Part shown: positions 1 through 8,907 of the stretch, piece by piece | How the letters are laid out: the number at the start of each line of letters is the position of its first letter | Numbering within the stretch: position 1 is the first letter of the stretch | NCBI RefSeq assembly: GCF_000758305.1 | Contig: NZ_CP009458.1 | Location: 496,001 to 560,000 of the forward strand | Length of the DNA stretch: 64,000 nt | DNA from: Cedecea neteri | Lineage (GTDB): Bacteria; Pseudomonadota; Gammaproteobacteria; Enterobacterales; Enterobacteriaceae | Direction of reading: 5' to 3' | Position numbers and translations under genes: made by a program | The notes under the pieces: model-generated | What the model was told of the DNA's origin: nothing | Databases searched by the model: none | The model's input: only the letters and a program-made list of their open reading frames with translations

Positions 1-77
1 AAGTGCACGACCTCTTTCTCTCAGGTCATTGATCGAACAGCAACTCCGTAATAATTGTCACAATTAGCGACAAAATA

Positions 78-785
78 ATGATAAATATTTCTAGCGATAA
101 CATTTTATTATCTGTTAACCAGCATATATCCGGCCTCCGCCTGGAGCCGATTGTTAATTTATTCAGCGGACACGTTATTCATTACGAAGTACTCAGTCAG
201 CTAACGCCGTCGCGCGATCCTGACGCTTTTTTTGCAAATCTGCCGGCTTCCGACAGCGTGGCACTTTTTTGCCAGCAAACCGAACTGCTGAAGTCCCGAC
301 AAAAACCCGGCAGATACTGCCTTAACCTTCCTCTTATGGCGTTGATTGACGATCGGCTATTCACACACCTGCTTGATGTTTGCGAATCATGGATAACAAT
401 TGAGATACAGGATGCTCCACTTTTCGGTCTGTGCTCCACGCAGCATCAGCTTTGCCTGTGTGAGCGAATTAAGCTGTTACAGCAACAAAGGATATCGGTC
501 TGGCTTGATGACCTTACCGACGGCTGTATTGAAAGCTTCCACCGCTACGCCATTGATGTCGGCGGAGTAAAAATTGATAAACACGCATTCTGGACGCTCA
601 GCAAAAACCGCCGGGCACTTAGGCAATTGGTTGCACAGTGCGCAGATATATCACCTCAGGTTGTCATTGAAGGTATCGAAGACACGCAACATCTCGAACT
701 TGCTCGCCAGTCAGGTGCCAATCTTGGGCAGGGCTATTTATGGCCGCATAAACGTTGGCTGCTCTCTGATACATTGTCATTGTGA
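78..785 (+). CDS. EAL-domain c-di-GMP phosphodiesterase-like protein of the fim cluster
   Basis: A 235-aa stand-alone EAL domain without a membrane segment or sensor domain. Signature positions of active cyclic di-GMP phosphodiesterases can be followed: an EVL version of the EAL triad (about residue 37), NLPL near 84, DDL near 143, KID near 163, EGIED near 195 and GQGYLW near 214. The metal and catalytic residues therefore look mostly kept, although the DDFG motif reads DDLT. It overlaps the next gene, fimY, by the short junction at 783-794, so the two are probably co-translated. Salmonella has the same kind of gene (STM0551) beside fimY, where it is reported to lower type 1 fimbriation. I infer the same role here. 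An inactive c-di-GMP binder is the alternative. Confidence 0.85.
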   Translation: MINISSDNILLSVNQHISGLRLEPIVNLFSGHVIHYEVLSQLTPSRDPDAFFANLPASDSVALFCQQTELLKSRQKPGRYCLNLPLMALIDDRLFTHLLDVCESWITIEIQDAPLFGLCSTQHQLCLCERIKLLQQQRISVWLDDLTDGCIESFHRYAIDVGGVKIDKHAFWTLSKNRRALRQLVAQCADISPQVVIEGIEDTQHLELARQSGANLGQGYLWPHKRWLLSDTLSL

Positions 786-793
786 GGAGGCTT

Positions 794-1534
794 ATGTGCG
801 CAGCCATGAGGCGAAATAAACACCGTCGTAGTCGGACTGATTATTTTCTAAACCCCGCCAACTACACAGCGCCACTTTTTTTTGATCGACTCGAATATCT
901 TCAGCAGCAATTGATTGGGGGACAAAAACCAAAGAAGCCCGACGCCATCCTGATTTCTGCCGACAGCTTTCTCAGCCACGCAATCACCGGCAATCTTTTT
1001 CAACACCTTAACATTCCGGTTTCCTCTTCACTGGATGACGTCATCGCGCATCAAACACTCTCCTCTGTACCCCGTCTGATCATCGACCTCGACAGCCTGG
1101 AGACACCGACGTTTGAAATTCTGCAGACCATTCGCCAACAGATAATCGCCACGCCGCAGTCCCAAATCATCTTGCTTAGCGCGTTACGAAAACCTGAAGT
1201 TACGCGATTTATTCTGCTGGCCGTGGACTGCCAACTCGTAGAGCGTCGTCTGCCGCCGGACAAACTGAAACAGGCGCTAAGTTGTTACGACACCGATTTG
1301 ACCACGCGGTACGACACCCCCGGTTTTTCCATTAGAGAATGGGCTATTTTACTGGCGCTAGGCCGCGGAGAGTCATTGAAATCTATCGCCCTTTTACTGG
1401 ATAAACCCTATCATTACGTCGTTTACCGCTTCAACGTTTTGCTGGCCCGACTGGGCCTCGATAAACGCAGTAAAATGCTGCATCTGCTTCATGAAATTTC
1501 TGTTGCAAATAACGCACATTGGCGATCGGACTAA
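794..1534 (+). CDS. fimY: FimY, LuxR-type fimbrial regulator
   Basis: A 246-aa protein (from ATG 794) that resembles Salmonella FimY in its N-terminal NPANY.APLFFDRLEYLQQ block, its length and its position next to fimZ. The C-terminal third (from about residue 180) reads as a LuxR/GerE-like helix-turn-helix. There is no obvious phosphorylatable receiver Asp context. The AGGAGG at 785-790 serves as ribosome binding site and lies over the stop of the EAL gene, indicating translational coupling; an in-frame GTG at 782 is possible but overlaps this site. In Salmonella, FimY works with FimZ to activate fimA. I infer the same use here because the target operon is the same. Confidence 0.85.
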   Translation: MCAAMRRNKHRRSRTDYFLNPANYTAPLFFDRLEYLQQQLIGGQKPKKPDAILISADSFLSHAITGNLFQHLNIPVSSSLDDVIAHQTLSSVPRLIIDLDSLETPTFEILQTIRQQIIATPQSQIILLSALRKPEVTRFILLAVDCQLVERRLPPDKLKQALSCYDTDLTTRYDTPGFSIREWAILLALGRGESLKSIALLLDKPYHYVVYRFNVLLARLGLDKRSKMLHLLHEISVANNAHWRSD

Positions 1535-2098
1535 CCTACTGAGTGATAAGATATTTTAAGAATTTACTTAATTTCTATGTTCAACTTGAGTTAAAAACCA
1601 ACAAAATAATAACAATTACAACTATTCCTGGAAGCAATTCTTCCGCCCTGCCGCCATTCAGCACTTTTTGATCCAAAACAAATTAACAACAATCAGAACT
1701 AAATGTCATTTTTTCTGCAATAAAAAGTCTTTCAAACCAACCTAACTTAAAATTAAGGTGAGTTAATTCAATTTAGAAAAAGGCCAATTAACTACACAGC
1801 ATTTCGTATTGACTCAGATGCCCCCCAGGAACATCAGACTTTTCCCACAAAAACTGCGCTGTATAATCACTCCATCACATATTTATATTTGCCAGGGCAT
1901 TTATAACGTTTAAATGTGAAGTTATTTAGGCAGTCGTTCTCCGCTACGAATAACGAATTTAAAAAAGGGATAAGTTTTAAAGCAAACAAGGAGGTTCCCG
2001 CATAAAGACCGGCAACCGCCAACTCACTGTTTATCACTTTCGCTGCCATTGACGCTGTGTCAAAGCGATGTTTTTATCAAACAATCGAGGCAAAAAAA
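1535..2098. other. AT-rich intergenic region upstream of fimZ
   Basis: There are 564 bases without a convincing gene between fimY and fimZ. It is rich in A/T runs and holds a good -10 hexamer TATAAT at 1862-1867, which would give fimZ an untranslated leader of about 230 nt. I could not pair it with a convincing -35. The only open frame (60 aa, minus strand) has no ribosome binding site and no family resemblance. Such AT-rich leaders often bind H-NS; that is inference. Confidence 0.5.
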
Positions 2099-2731
2099 AT
2101 GAAACCGGCATCCGTAATCATTATGGACGAACACCCTATTGTCAGAATGTCGATAGAAGTCCTGCTCCAGAGAAATAAAGATATTAATGTTGTTTTAAAA
2201 ACAGATGATGGTCGGGAAGTTATCGACTATATGCGAGCGAATCCGGTCGATCTGGTGATTCTTGATATTGAACTCCCTAACACCGACGGTTTCACATTGC
2301 TTAAGAGAATCAAAGGAATACAGGAAAATACCAAGATCCTTTTCCTGTCATCAAAATCAGAGTCTTTTTACGCCGGACGCGCGATTCAGGCTGGTGCCAA
2401 CGGTTTTGTGAGCAAACGTAAGGAACAGGAAGATATATTTAACGCGGTTGAAATGTTGCTGTCTGGCTACTCCTTTTTCCCTTCTGAGACGCTGCACTTT
2501 ATCAGTAGCCATAAATCTCGTCGGGGAACAATGGACGATATGCCGTTATCCAATCGCGAAGTTACCGTCTTACGCTATTTGGCAAACGGGTTGTCGAATA
2601 AAGAGATTGCCGAACAGCTATTGCTTAGCAATAAAACCATTAGCGCACATAAAGCTAATATATTCTCTAAACTCGGACTCACTTCCATTGTCGAGCTGAT
2701 TGACTATGCCAAGGTGCACGAACTGCTATAA
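2099..2731 (+). CDS. fimZ: FimZ, response regulator activating type 1 fimbriae
   Basis: A 210-aa NarL/FixJ-type response regulator, the same length as Salmonella FimZ and very close to it throughout. The receiver domain covers residues 1-120 with acidic residues at 10-11, the phospho-acceptor Asp56 in LVILDIELP, and Lys in LSSK near 105. The C-terminal LuxR/GerE helix-turn-helix spans about 145-205 and includes SNREVTVLRYLANG. The start at 2099 is chosen because GAGG at 2087-2090 sits 8 nt upstream and the protein then begins MKPASVIIMD like its homologues; an upstream in-frame ATG at 2057 lacks a ribosome site. It faces the fimA-F operon, which it is expected to activate. Confidence 0.95.
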   Translation: MKPASVIIMDEHPIVRMSIEVLLQRNKDINVVLKTDDGREVIDYMRANPVDLVILDIELPNTDGFTLLKRIKGIQENTKILFLSSKSESFYAGRAIQAGANGFVSKRKEQEDIFNAVEMLLSGYSFFPSETLHFISSHKSRRGTMDDMPLSNREVTVLRYLANGLSNKEIAEQLLLSNKTISAHKANIFSKLGLTSIVELIDYAKVHELL

Positions 2732-2759
2732 GGGACCTTCACGCACTGGAAGCGGAAAT

Positions 2760-2785
2760 ACCGGGAACCTTCTCCCGGTTATTTT
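2760..2785. terminator. Bidirectional terminator between fimZ and fimF
   Basis: Stem ACCGGGA / TCCCGGT with a 6-nt loop, followed by TATTTT. It lies between the convergent ends of fimZ and fimF. Confidence 0.7.
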
Positions 2786-2805
2786 CTGGAATCATTAAAA
2801 CGCAT

Positions 2806-3321
2806 TTAGTTATAATTAATCAGAAACGTCGCATCCGCATTGGCCAGCCCGGCATCCGCATTGTCTGCCGTGGCAATGTAGTTGGCCCAAAACTTCAGCG
2901 TCACATCACCGTTCGCATCAACCTGCATCGTTTTACTGGCATTATTCAGCAACAATCGGGACTTATCCTCATTCAGTAGCTCAATGGCCACGTTCTTCGC
3001 CGTACTGGCCGCGTTGAGCGCCAGCAGACCTGTCCCGGTACTTTTTCCATTGAAGGTGATGGATGCCGTGCCGCTCGGCGGACAGCCCGTTAGTTTCAGG
3101 TTGAACGGCATTGCCTGCGTCGTGCTTCCGGCAGTGCGCAGCTGTTTGGTCGGCCACGAGCCCAGCTTCACGGTCTTGTTATCACTTCCCGTCTCTACAA
3201 CGCAGGTGTAATCCACGATATTGCCACGCAGCTCAACGTTGATCTCACCCAGCGGAGTGGCCGCTTTCGCAGAGGGCATGAGCACTAGCAAGGCCAGCGC
3301 GCTCAGGAAAAATTTGTTCAT
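2806..3321 (-). CDS. fimF: FimF, minor type 1 fimbrial subunit
   Basis: A 171-aa pilin-family protein with a signal peptide (about residues 1-20, ending A-K-A-A). The mature part has two cysteines (CVVE near 40, GCPP near 80) expected to form the pilin disulfide. The end shows the usual subunit C-terminal beta strand with an ADATFLINYN tail, where the penultimate Tyr is typical. It is the last gene of the six-gene fimAICDHF operon, 9 bases after fimH. By homology with Salmonella FimF it forms part of the tip adaptor between rod and adhesin and is assembled by FimC/FimD at the outer membrane. Confidence 0.9.
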   Translation of the reverse strand: MNKFFLSALALLVLMPSAKAATPLGEINVELRGNIVDYTCVVETGSDNKTVKLGSWPTKQLRTAGSTTQAMPFNLKLTGCPPSGTASITFNGKSTGTGLLALNAASTAKNVAIELLNEDKSRLLLNNASKTMQVDANGDVTLKFWANYIATADNADAGLANADATFLINYN

Positions 3322-3330
3322 CCTGCCCCC

Positions 3331-4341
3331 TTAATCGAAATCAACACGCAGATAGCCACGGGCCGTGAACGGCCCTTCCTTCGGCTTAACGCCCGTCACG
3401 CTGACCGGCCAGGCGCGAATTCCCACTCTTGCCGACGCGGCGTCATCCAGCTGGAAATTAATCTTGCTGCCAAGGTTGTTTGGCGTCAGGGGAGTCCCGC
3501 TGGCGTTTGCCACGATAAAGCCCAAATCGCTGTTATCGGAGATCATCATATTGCCGCTGCTTTTCTCTGCCTCAAGGCGCAGCGTGAGGTAAGCCTGGGC
3601 ATCGATATTGGTGCATTTGATGCCGACCGTTTTACTTTGCGGGGTCACGCTTTGCGGGCGGTTACCGGCCCCGGCCTGGCTGAATAACGATGCCCCGATG
3701 CTGCCAAAATCAAACTCCACTACCTGCCCGGCGTTGATTTCGCATGTCTGCGGGACTTCAACTTTGCCGCTGTAGCTGATGGTGTAAACCGGCGTACTTA
3801 AAGGATCTGAGCCACGTGTCGTCACATAGACGCGGAACATGGTCTGTTTCGGGATAGGCACCATGTTAATAAACCGGCGCGTCACCTTCAGACGGAACAC
3901 CAGCTTCGAATCCTGCACACCAAAAGGCTGCTGCTTAGAGACGTTGGGGTGGCTCCCCATTTGAATGTAATTGCGCGGCGGGTAGAACGTACCGGCATAG
4001 CTGTCGGTGATCTGCATCGCCCCGTTAAGATAATCATTAATCTTCAGGTACTGATAACTGCCCACAACTTCCTGAACGGGCAAATCCGTCACGTAGCTTC
4101 GCATCGTCGTGTTACCGCTCGTGCCGGCCGGGCAGGTGGCATTCACCCCGACCCACTGCGTTTTTTCCGCCAGGGTAATCACTTGCCCAACGTTGTTATT
4201 GCTGCTGTTAAATTTGTCCGACAGATCGTAGGAGACGTCGGTGACGGTGCCGCTTGAGTTGTAGCAAACCGTCGCAGCAGCAGGGCCTGCGCAGGCCAGC
4301 AGCAAGCCACCCGCAATAACATTGTTCAGTTTCATTTTCAT
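3331..4341 (-). CDS. fimH: FimH, type 1 fimbrial tip adhesin
   Basis: A 336-aa protein, the size of Salmonella FimH (about 335 aa) rather than E. coli FimH (300). A signal peptide ends at PAAA near residue 23. The N-terminal half is a lectin-like domain with a Cys pair (about 26 and 70). The C-terminal half is a pilin domain with CEIN (about 196) and KCTN (about 241) and ends in a strand with LRVDFD, used for donor-strand exchange. It lies between the usher gene and fimF, as in Salmonella. The expected role is binding mannosylated glycoproteins; the actual sugar preference cannot be read from sequence. Confidence 0.9.
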   Translation of the reverse strand: MKMKLNNVIAGGLLLACAGPAAATVCYNSSGTVTDVSYDLSDKFNSSNNNVGQVITLAEKTQWVGVNATCPAGTSGNTTMRSYVTDLPVQEVVGSYQYLKINDYLNGAMQITDSYAGTFYPPRNYIQMGSHPNVSKQQPFGVQDSKLVFRLKVTRRFINMVPIPKQTMFRVYVTTRGSDPLSTPVYTISYSGKVEVPQTCEINAGQVVEFDFGSIGASLFSQAGAGNRPQSVTPQSKTVGIKCTNIDAQAYLTLRLEAEKSSGNMMISDNSDLGFIVANASGTPLTPNNLGSKINFQLDDAASARVGIRAWPVSVTGVKPKEGPFTARGYLRVDFD

Positions 4342-4362
4342 CTTCCTGACTCTCTCCGCACG

Positions 4363-6957
4363 CTATGAACAGGTGGCGGTTGCCATGACGACAGCCTGCT
4401 TCAGGCTCTCTTCCGGCAGGGAATAGTTGGCGCGACACTGGGAACCCTTCCCGTCGCCCCATTGGATCAACAGCTTGCCCTTCAGCGGTAGACCGCTGAG
4501 GTAAATCTGCCCGTCGTCACCGGCCATGCTGGTCACGCCGCTTTGCTCTTCCCGCACCACGGAACCAAACGGCACCGGGCGGTCACCGCGTTTAACGGTG
4601 AGGATCGCCCGCACGCCAATTCGGGCGTCGAAGGTGGCACGAACCAGCGCGCCCTCCGTCGGCACTACGCTGCTAACGTTGTTTTCGATGTCGGTGTGGT
4701 TGTCCATTGTGTTGGTGTCCAGCGCTACGCGGTTGTAGCGGTAAACCGTGGCATACGGCATGACGGCATAGCCGCGCCAGTCTGTTTTCACCCCGGTCTG
4801 GTTTTCAATGCTGACTCCGGAAGCGCCTGGCGCTTTAATCAATACGTTGGTATCTCCCAGCGGCTGGCTGAAAGTCACCCCGTCCGCATGGCCGACCACG
4901 CCGCCGGAAGCCTGCCAGTTGAAGTCATGCTGATTGCGGTCATAGTTGTAGCCCAGGCCAAGCGTACCGTACGTTGCCTGCCAGTTGGCGGTGGCGCTGC
5001 CGGAATAGCCGTTATTGCTGGTATGCCCCTGGCTGACGCTGTAGTTCAGGTTACGGCCTTCCAACAGCGTGCCGCCGACCCCGGTTTGCCAGCTGTTTTT
5101 GCCGTCAGAGCTGCGGCTTGTGGCCATCGTGGCATAGGCACGATCCAACGCCGTATCGCGCGAATAACCGTGCCCAAGCAGCGTGCTAAACGGAATCGAA
5201 ATATTGAAGGCGACAATCCGGTTGGTGTCTGCCAGGCCGAGCGACTTACTCCACGACCAGGAAAGCGAGTAGCTGATCCCGCGCCAACCGCTGGAGTACC
5301 CCAGCTGGTACCAGGTATTGTCCTGATCGGTTCCCCAGTAAGTTTGCTGGCTACCGGAAACGTAGACCGAGCCGTAATCGCCCAGCGACTGGGAGATGTT
5401 GACCTGAAATCGGCCCTTTTTGTTGTAGCGGAGGTTGTGATAGCTGGTCGCCACCAGCTCCTGGCGATTGCTGTCGTTGTTTTGCCACTCGTACTGGTAG
5501 CCTTCCATATTCCGGTAAGCCACATCATCCAGAGTGTAAAAACCGCGCGTGGAATAGCGATAGCCCAGCAGTTGGAAGTTGGTTCCGTAACCGCTCAGGG
5601 ATTTGGCATACAGGAAGCGCAGCGACTGCCCCTGATGCTCACTGTCATCCGCCAGCTTGCTGCGTGCATGGGTAAGATCGAGCGAAATCGCCCCCCAGTC
5701 ACCAAGGTTTTTACCGGCACCTAACGCGACGGCGGTATAGCGTTCTGCCAGCTGTGTCCCGCCATAGGCGGTGTAGCCATTCGGCAGACCGGCAATCAGC
5801 GTACCCTGAGTAAAGAACGGCTTATCCTGCTGATTATTCCCGCTGCGGAAATCCCCCATCACCACGTCATATTTAAACCGACCTTCACGCTGCAGCATCG
5901 GCACGGTGGAATAAGGCACGGTGTACTTCTGCACAGAACCATCTTTCTCTTCTACCGTAACTTCTAAGTCACCGCTTGAAGACGTCGGGTTAAGATCGCT
6001 GATGGCGAACGCGCCCGGAGAAACGTAGCTCTGATAAATCACGTAGCCATTCTGGCGGACAACAATTTTGGCGTTGGTACGCGCAATTCCGCGCACGGTT
6101 GGCGCGTAGCCCTGCAGGCTGTCCGGGTACATGCTGTCGGAAGAATAGAGGCGTGCCCCACGAAACCCGAGGCTGTCGAACACATCGCTGCCGGTGTTGC
6201 TGTCGCCCATGACCAGCTCGCCCTTGAGCGGAATAATCGTGCGCTGCAGCGTGGTGCTGATGTTCTGCCATTGATTCTGGTGGTGGCCATCGCCGCTGGT
6301 GTAGTTCCATGCGCCGTTATTGCGCAGACGCCACGGGCCCAGGTTCAGGCCGCTTTGCAGGTTCAGATAATAGCTGTCGTTGTAAGTGCCACGGTTGCCG
6401 GTGAAGGTGTAGTTCAGCAGCGCCGCGGGGATCCCTTCATCCCACTGATCGGGCGGAATGTAGCCACGGGCGCTGTTGATTAAAGAGGCCTGAGGCAGGC
6501 TAATATCAAGCCGCAGGCGCGAAAAGTCATAGCTCACTTCAGCGCCGGGTACCGCCGTCGTCACGGGAACGCACTCGCCGGATTTATATTTTGCCAGCTC
6601 AGGATACGCCAGCATATTCAGCCCAAGACGCTTGAGCCAGTCAACGTCGAGACAGGCCGTCAGCCCGCCGGACTTCACGGCTTCAGAAGCAGGGACTTTC
6701 GATTCTGTCGCGGTAAAATGCACGTCTTCGGTGGCAACAAATTCATCGTTGCGCCAGATGTCTACGCGATAAACGCCCGGCGGCTGACTGCTGCCTTTTT
6801 CGAAACGAGACAGATCCGCCACCGTCGCGGTATCGTCCGACAAAAATGCCGGGTTGAAATAGCTCTCGGCGGCAGCGAACGCGGGCCAGAGTGAGGCCAC
6901 AATGGTCGCCGCCAGCGGCGCTAGCGTAAACACCTTACGCGAGACTGATCTCTTCAT
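4363..6957 (-). CDS. fimD: FimD, outer-membrane usher
   Basis: An 864-aa usher with a signal peptide (about 1-30), an N-terminal chaperone-binding domain beginning YFNPAFL, the 24-strand pore region with many aromatic-rich strands, a plug domain (about 230-320), and C-terminal domains with the paired Cys seen in ushers (CRANY and ATCS, forming a disulfide). The length matches FimD of enterics (about 870). It receives FimC-subunit complexes in the periplasm and secretes the growing pilus. The gene sits 31 bp after fimC and just before fimH in the same operon. Long antisense open frames over this gene are reading shadows. Confidence 0.95.
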   Translation of the reverse strand: MKRSVSRKVFTLAPLAATIVASLWPAFAAAESYFNPAFLSDDTATVADLSRFEKGSSQPPGVYRVDIWRNDEFVATEDVHFTATESKVPASEAVKSGGLTACLDVDWLKRLGLNMLAYPELAKYKSGECVPVTTAVPGAEVSYDFSRLRLDISLPQASLINSARGYIPPDQWDEGIPAALLNYTFTGNRGTYNDSYYLNLQSGLNLGPWRLRNNGAWNYTSGDGHHQNQWQNISTTLQRTIIPLKGELVMGDSNTGSDVFDSLGFRGARLYSSDSMYPDSLQGYAPTVRGIARTNAKIVVRQNGYVIYQSYVSPGAFAISDLNPTSSSGDLEVTVEEKDGSVQKYTVPYSTVPMLQREGRFKYDVVMGDFRSGNNQQDKPFFTQGTLIAGLPNGYTAYGGTQLAERYTAVALGAGKNLGDWGAISLDLTHARSKLADDSEHQGQSLRFLYAKSLSGYGTNFQLLGYRYSTRGFYTLDDVAYRNMEGYQYEWQNNDSNRQELVATSYHNLRYNKKGRFQVNISQSLGDYGSVYVSGSQQTYWGTDQDNTWYQLGYSSGWRGISYSLSWSWSKSLGLADTNRIVAFNISIPFSTLLGHGYSRDTALDRAYATMATSRSSDGKNSWQTGVGGTLLEGRNLNYSVSQGHTSNNGYSGSATANWQATYGTLGLGYNYDRNQHDFNWQASGGVVGHADGVTFSQPLGDTNVLIKAPGASGVSIENQTGVKTDWRGYAVMPYATVYRYNRVALDTNTMDNHTDIENNVSSVVPTEGALVRATFDARIGVRAILTVKRGDRPVPFGSVVREEQSGVTSMAGDDGQIYLSGLPLKGKLLIQWGDGKGSQCRANYSLPEESLKQAVVMATATCS

Positions 6958-6988
6958 GATTTACCTGCTTCCCTTTGCCAGCCTGGCG

Positions 6989-7684
6989 TTACTGCATGAC
7001 ACCCGCTTGTGCTTTGGTCACCGCGCCGTAGTCGTTAACGGTCTGGAAGCTCACTGCCCCCTGAACGCCGGACGGCACAGCAACCTGCACGCTATTTTTT
7101 GGCGCCACCATGGTGTTAGGCAGTTTTTCACTCCCCATCTTCAGGTTGACCAGCGAAACGTAGTAAGGCGAAGGGTTGCTGATCTTCAGGTACTGGCCGC
7201 TGCGCGCGAAGCGAATCTCTTTCAGCGCATCTTCCGGCTGCATCTGCAGATTTTTAGGGCGCACGAACAGCTTGATGCGGGAAAGCACCGCCAGTTGAAG
7301 GACGTTTTTGCCCTCAACGCTGTTTTTATCCACGGAAGGGATGGCCTTCACGTTCATCCAGAAAATGGATTCGCGATCCGTCGGCAGCGCAGGTCCGGCG
7401 TAGATAATACGCAGCGTGTTTTCACTTTTTGGCTCGCTGACAAACAGCGGCGGCGTGACCACAAAACTTTTCTCTTTCTGCCCCAGATCGTTATCGATCC
7501 ATGAGTTCACCAGGAAGCGTTCTTTCGGATCGCTGTTGGTGATAGCCAGCGAAGTTTGTTTCGCATCGGCCGGGTAAATTACGCGCGTGGCGCCCAGGGC
7601 AATACCGCCTGCTGCCTGCGCATTAAAAGCAACCATCATTAAAGAGAGCATCAGTGCCGAAACGGCTTTATATAATTTGTTCAT
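6989..7684 (-). CDS. fimC: FimC, periplasmic pilus chaperone
   Basis: A PapD-family chaperone of 231 aa from ATG 7684. The signal peptide ends near FNAQAA. The N-terminal Ig domain has the ALGATRVIYPADAKQ start, with the conserved Arg that anchors the subunit C-terminus, and the G1 strand region NVLQLAVLSRIKLFVRP with alternating hydrophobics. A conserved Lys lies near 115. It caps pilin subunits by donor-strand complementation and delivers them to FimD. Two in-frame ATGs lie up to 18 nt further upstream (7702, 7699); no candidate has a strong ribosome binding site, so the exact start is uncertain. Confidence 0.9.
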   Translation of the reverse strand: MNKLYKAVSALMLSLMMVAFNAQAAGGIALGATRVIYPADAKQTSLAITNSDPKERFLVNSWIDNDLGQKEKSFVVTPPLFVSEPKSENTLRIIYAGPALPTDRESIFWMNVKAIPSVDKNSVEGKNVLQLAVLSRIKLFVRPKNLQMQPEDALKEIRFARSGQYLKISNPSPYYVSLVNLKMGSEKLPNTMVAPKNSVQVAVPSGVQGAVSFQTVNDYGAVTKAQAGVMQ

Positions 7685-7728
7685 CACGACAGGTACCATC
7701 AAAATAGCCAGAATGGAGAAGCAGAGGT

Positions 7729-8274
7729 TCAGGGATAAACCAGCGTGAACCAGACGTCAGAGCGAATATTTCCGGGCGACATATGCTTTGAAACCGCACG
7801 ATAACGGGCAGTAAAATGAAAACTCATTTCCTGCGTGGTTATTTCCGAATAAGACGCCGGTTCGCTATTGGGAATAATCAACTGCTGCTGTGGGTCAAAT
7901 AACGCCAGGCCAATGCCGCTGCTGGCATCATTGCCACTTACGCTGGACGTGGCCAGAAAGACCAGCGGATCTTCCGCCGGAGTAGACCCCTGAAACGCGA
8001 TGCCCACATGGTCATAAACCTCCGGGCGACAGTCCGTCAGCCGAAGGGTAAAAGGGATGCTGGGCGGCGCGTAGCTGCCAACATCTTTAAATACGTTGCT
8101 CGGGTACTGGCCCATTTGCACCGTCATTTCCTGACTTTCAGGCGCGACGGCGCAGGCGCCGTTAACCAGCTCACCCTGCATATGCACTTCCCCACCGTGG
8201 ATAACCACGATGCGCTTTGCCTGAACGGGATTCACCGCAGCCAGCATCGCCAGGAGCAGGATTTTCCTTATCAT
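7729..8274 (-). CDS. fimI: FimI, fimbrial protein
   Basis: A 181-aa pilin-family protein with a signal peptide (ending VQAK, about residue 19), the subunit opening VIHGGEVHMQGELVNGACAV, a second Cys in LTDC, and the terminal beta strand ending FTLVYP. It resembles FimA in its first 60 mature residues but is less Ala/Thr-rich. The start is set at 8274 because AGAGG lies 6 nt upstream; the ATG at 8277 is only 3 nt from it. In E. coli FimI terminates or anchors the rod at its base. Its position between fimA and fimC is the canonical one. Confidence 0.88.
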   Translation of the reverse strand: MIRKILLLAMLAAVNPVQAKRIVVIHGGEVHMQGELVNGACAVAPESQEMTVQMGQYPSNVFKDVGSYAPPSIPFTLRLTDCRPEVYDHVGIAFQGSTPAEDPLVFLATSSVSGNDASSGIGLALFDPQQQLIIPNSEPASYSEITTQEMSFHFTARYRAVSKHMSPGNIRSDVWFTLVYP

Positions 8275-8352
8275 CATCGTCCTCTCTGGACTCGCGTCGG
8301 ACAAGCCTCATCCGTGAGGCTGAATCATCCCTGTGCTCTCAGCCGTGGCTGA

Positions 8353-8907
8353 TTATTCGTATTTCATAACGAAAGTTGCGTCCGCGTTCGCAGCACCGGC
8401 AGTGGCGGTCGCCGCAGTTGCTTTATAGCGAGCGGTGAACGGAATGGTGTTCTCACCGTCGTTCAGAGTCTGAGCGGTAGAGAAGGTAGAACCGTTCGGA
8501 GACAGGGTCTTAGAGGTACGATCCAGGATCTCGATACCTACGCCTTTCGCGGTGGTTGCGTTACCGCCAGAGTTTACCGCCAGCAGCGTTGGGTCGGTCG
8601 CATCAGTCTGGCCGGTGAATGCCACAGAAGCGGTGGCCGCAACGGTGCTATCGCAGTCGGTCAGAACGATGTTGAATGGGATCTGGGAAGAGGTATCGCC
8701 AACTTTGGTGAAAGCTGCGGTACGGTACTGGCCCAGTTTAACGATCTGGCCGTCGGACTGCGTGCTCACTGCGCAAGCGGCGTTAACCAGCTCGCCCTGG
8801 AAGTGTACGGTCCCGCCATTAACGGTAACAGGATCTGCTGCGTTAGCGGCACCGCTCACCAGAGCAACGGTGGCGATCAGAGAAGAGGCGATTTTGCTTA
8901 ATTTCAT
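8353..8907 (-). CDS. fimA: FimA, major type 1 fimbrial subunit
   Basis: A 184-aa major pilin: signal peptide to GAANAAD (about residue 23), the conserved opening VNGGTVHFQGELVNAACAV, a second Cys in LTDCDS, an Ala/Thr/Gly-rich body, and the C-terminal strand ADATFVMKYE. The start at 8907 is fixed by AAGGA 6 nt upstream; an in-frame ATG at 8949 would add 14 residues before the signal peptide. It is the first gene of the operon and the rod monomer. No invertible promoter with flanking repeats or fimB/fimE recombinase is visible, so control is probably through FimZ/FimY, as in Salmonella. Confidence 0.95.
   Translation of the reverse strand: MKLSKIASSLIATVALVSGAANAADPVTVNGGTVHFQGELVNAACAVSTQSDGQIVKLGQYRTAAFTKVGDTSSQIPFNIVLTDCDSTVAATASVAFTGQTDATDPTLLAVNSGGNATTAKGVGIEILDRTSKTLSPNGSTFSTAQTLNDGENTIPFTARYKATAATATAGAANADATFVMKYE

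Noticed and set aside
1867..2049. A 60-aa minus-strand frame between fimY and fimZ.
   Set aside because: No ribosome site or known family; it lies in the fimZ promoter/leader.
4543..5724. A 393-aa open frame on the + strand inside fimD.
   Set aside because: Antisense to the usher gene with an Ala/Val/Arg-rich artefact composition and no start signal; fimD itself is intact and conserved.
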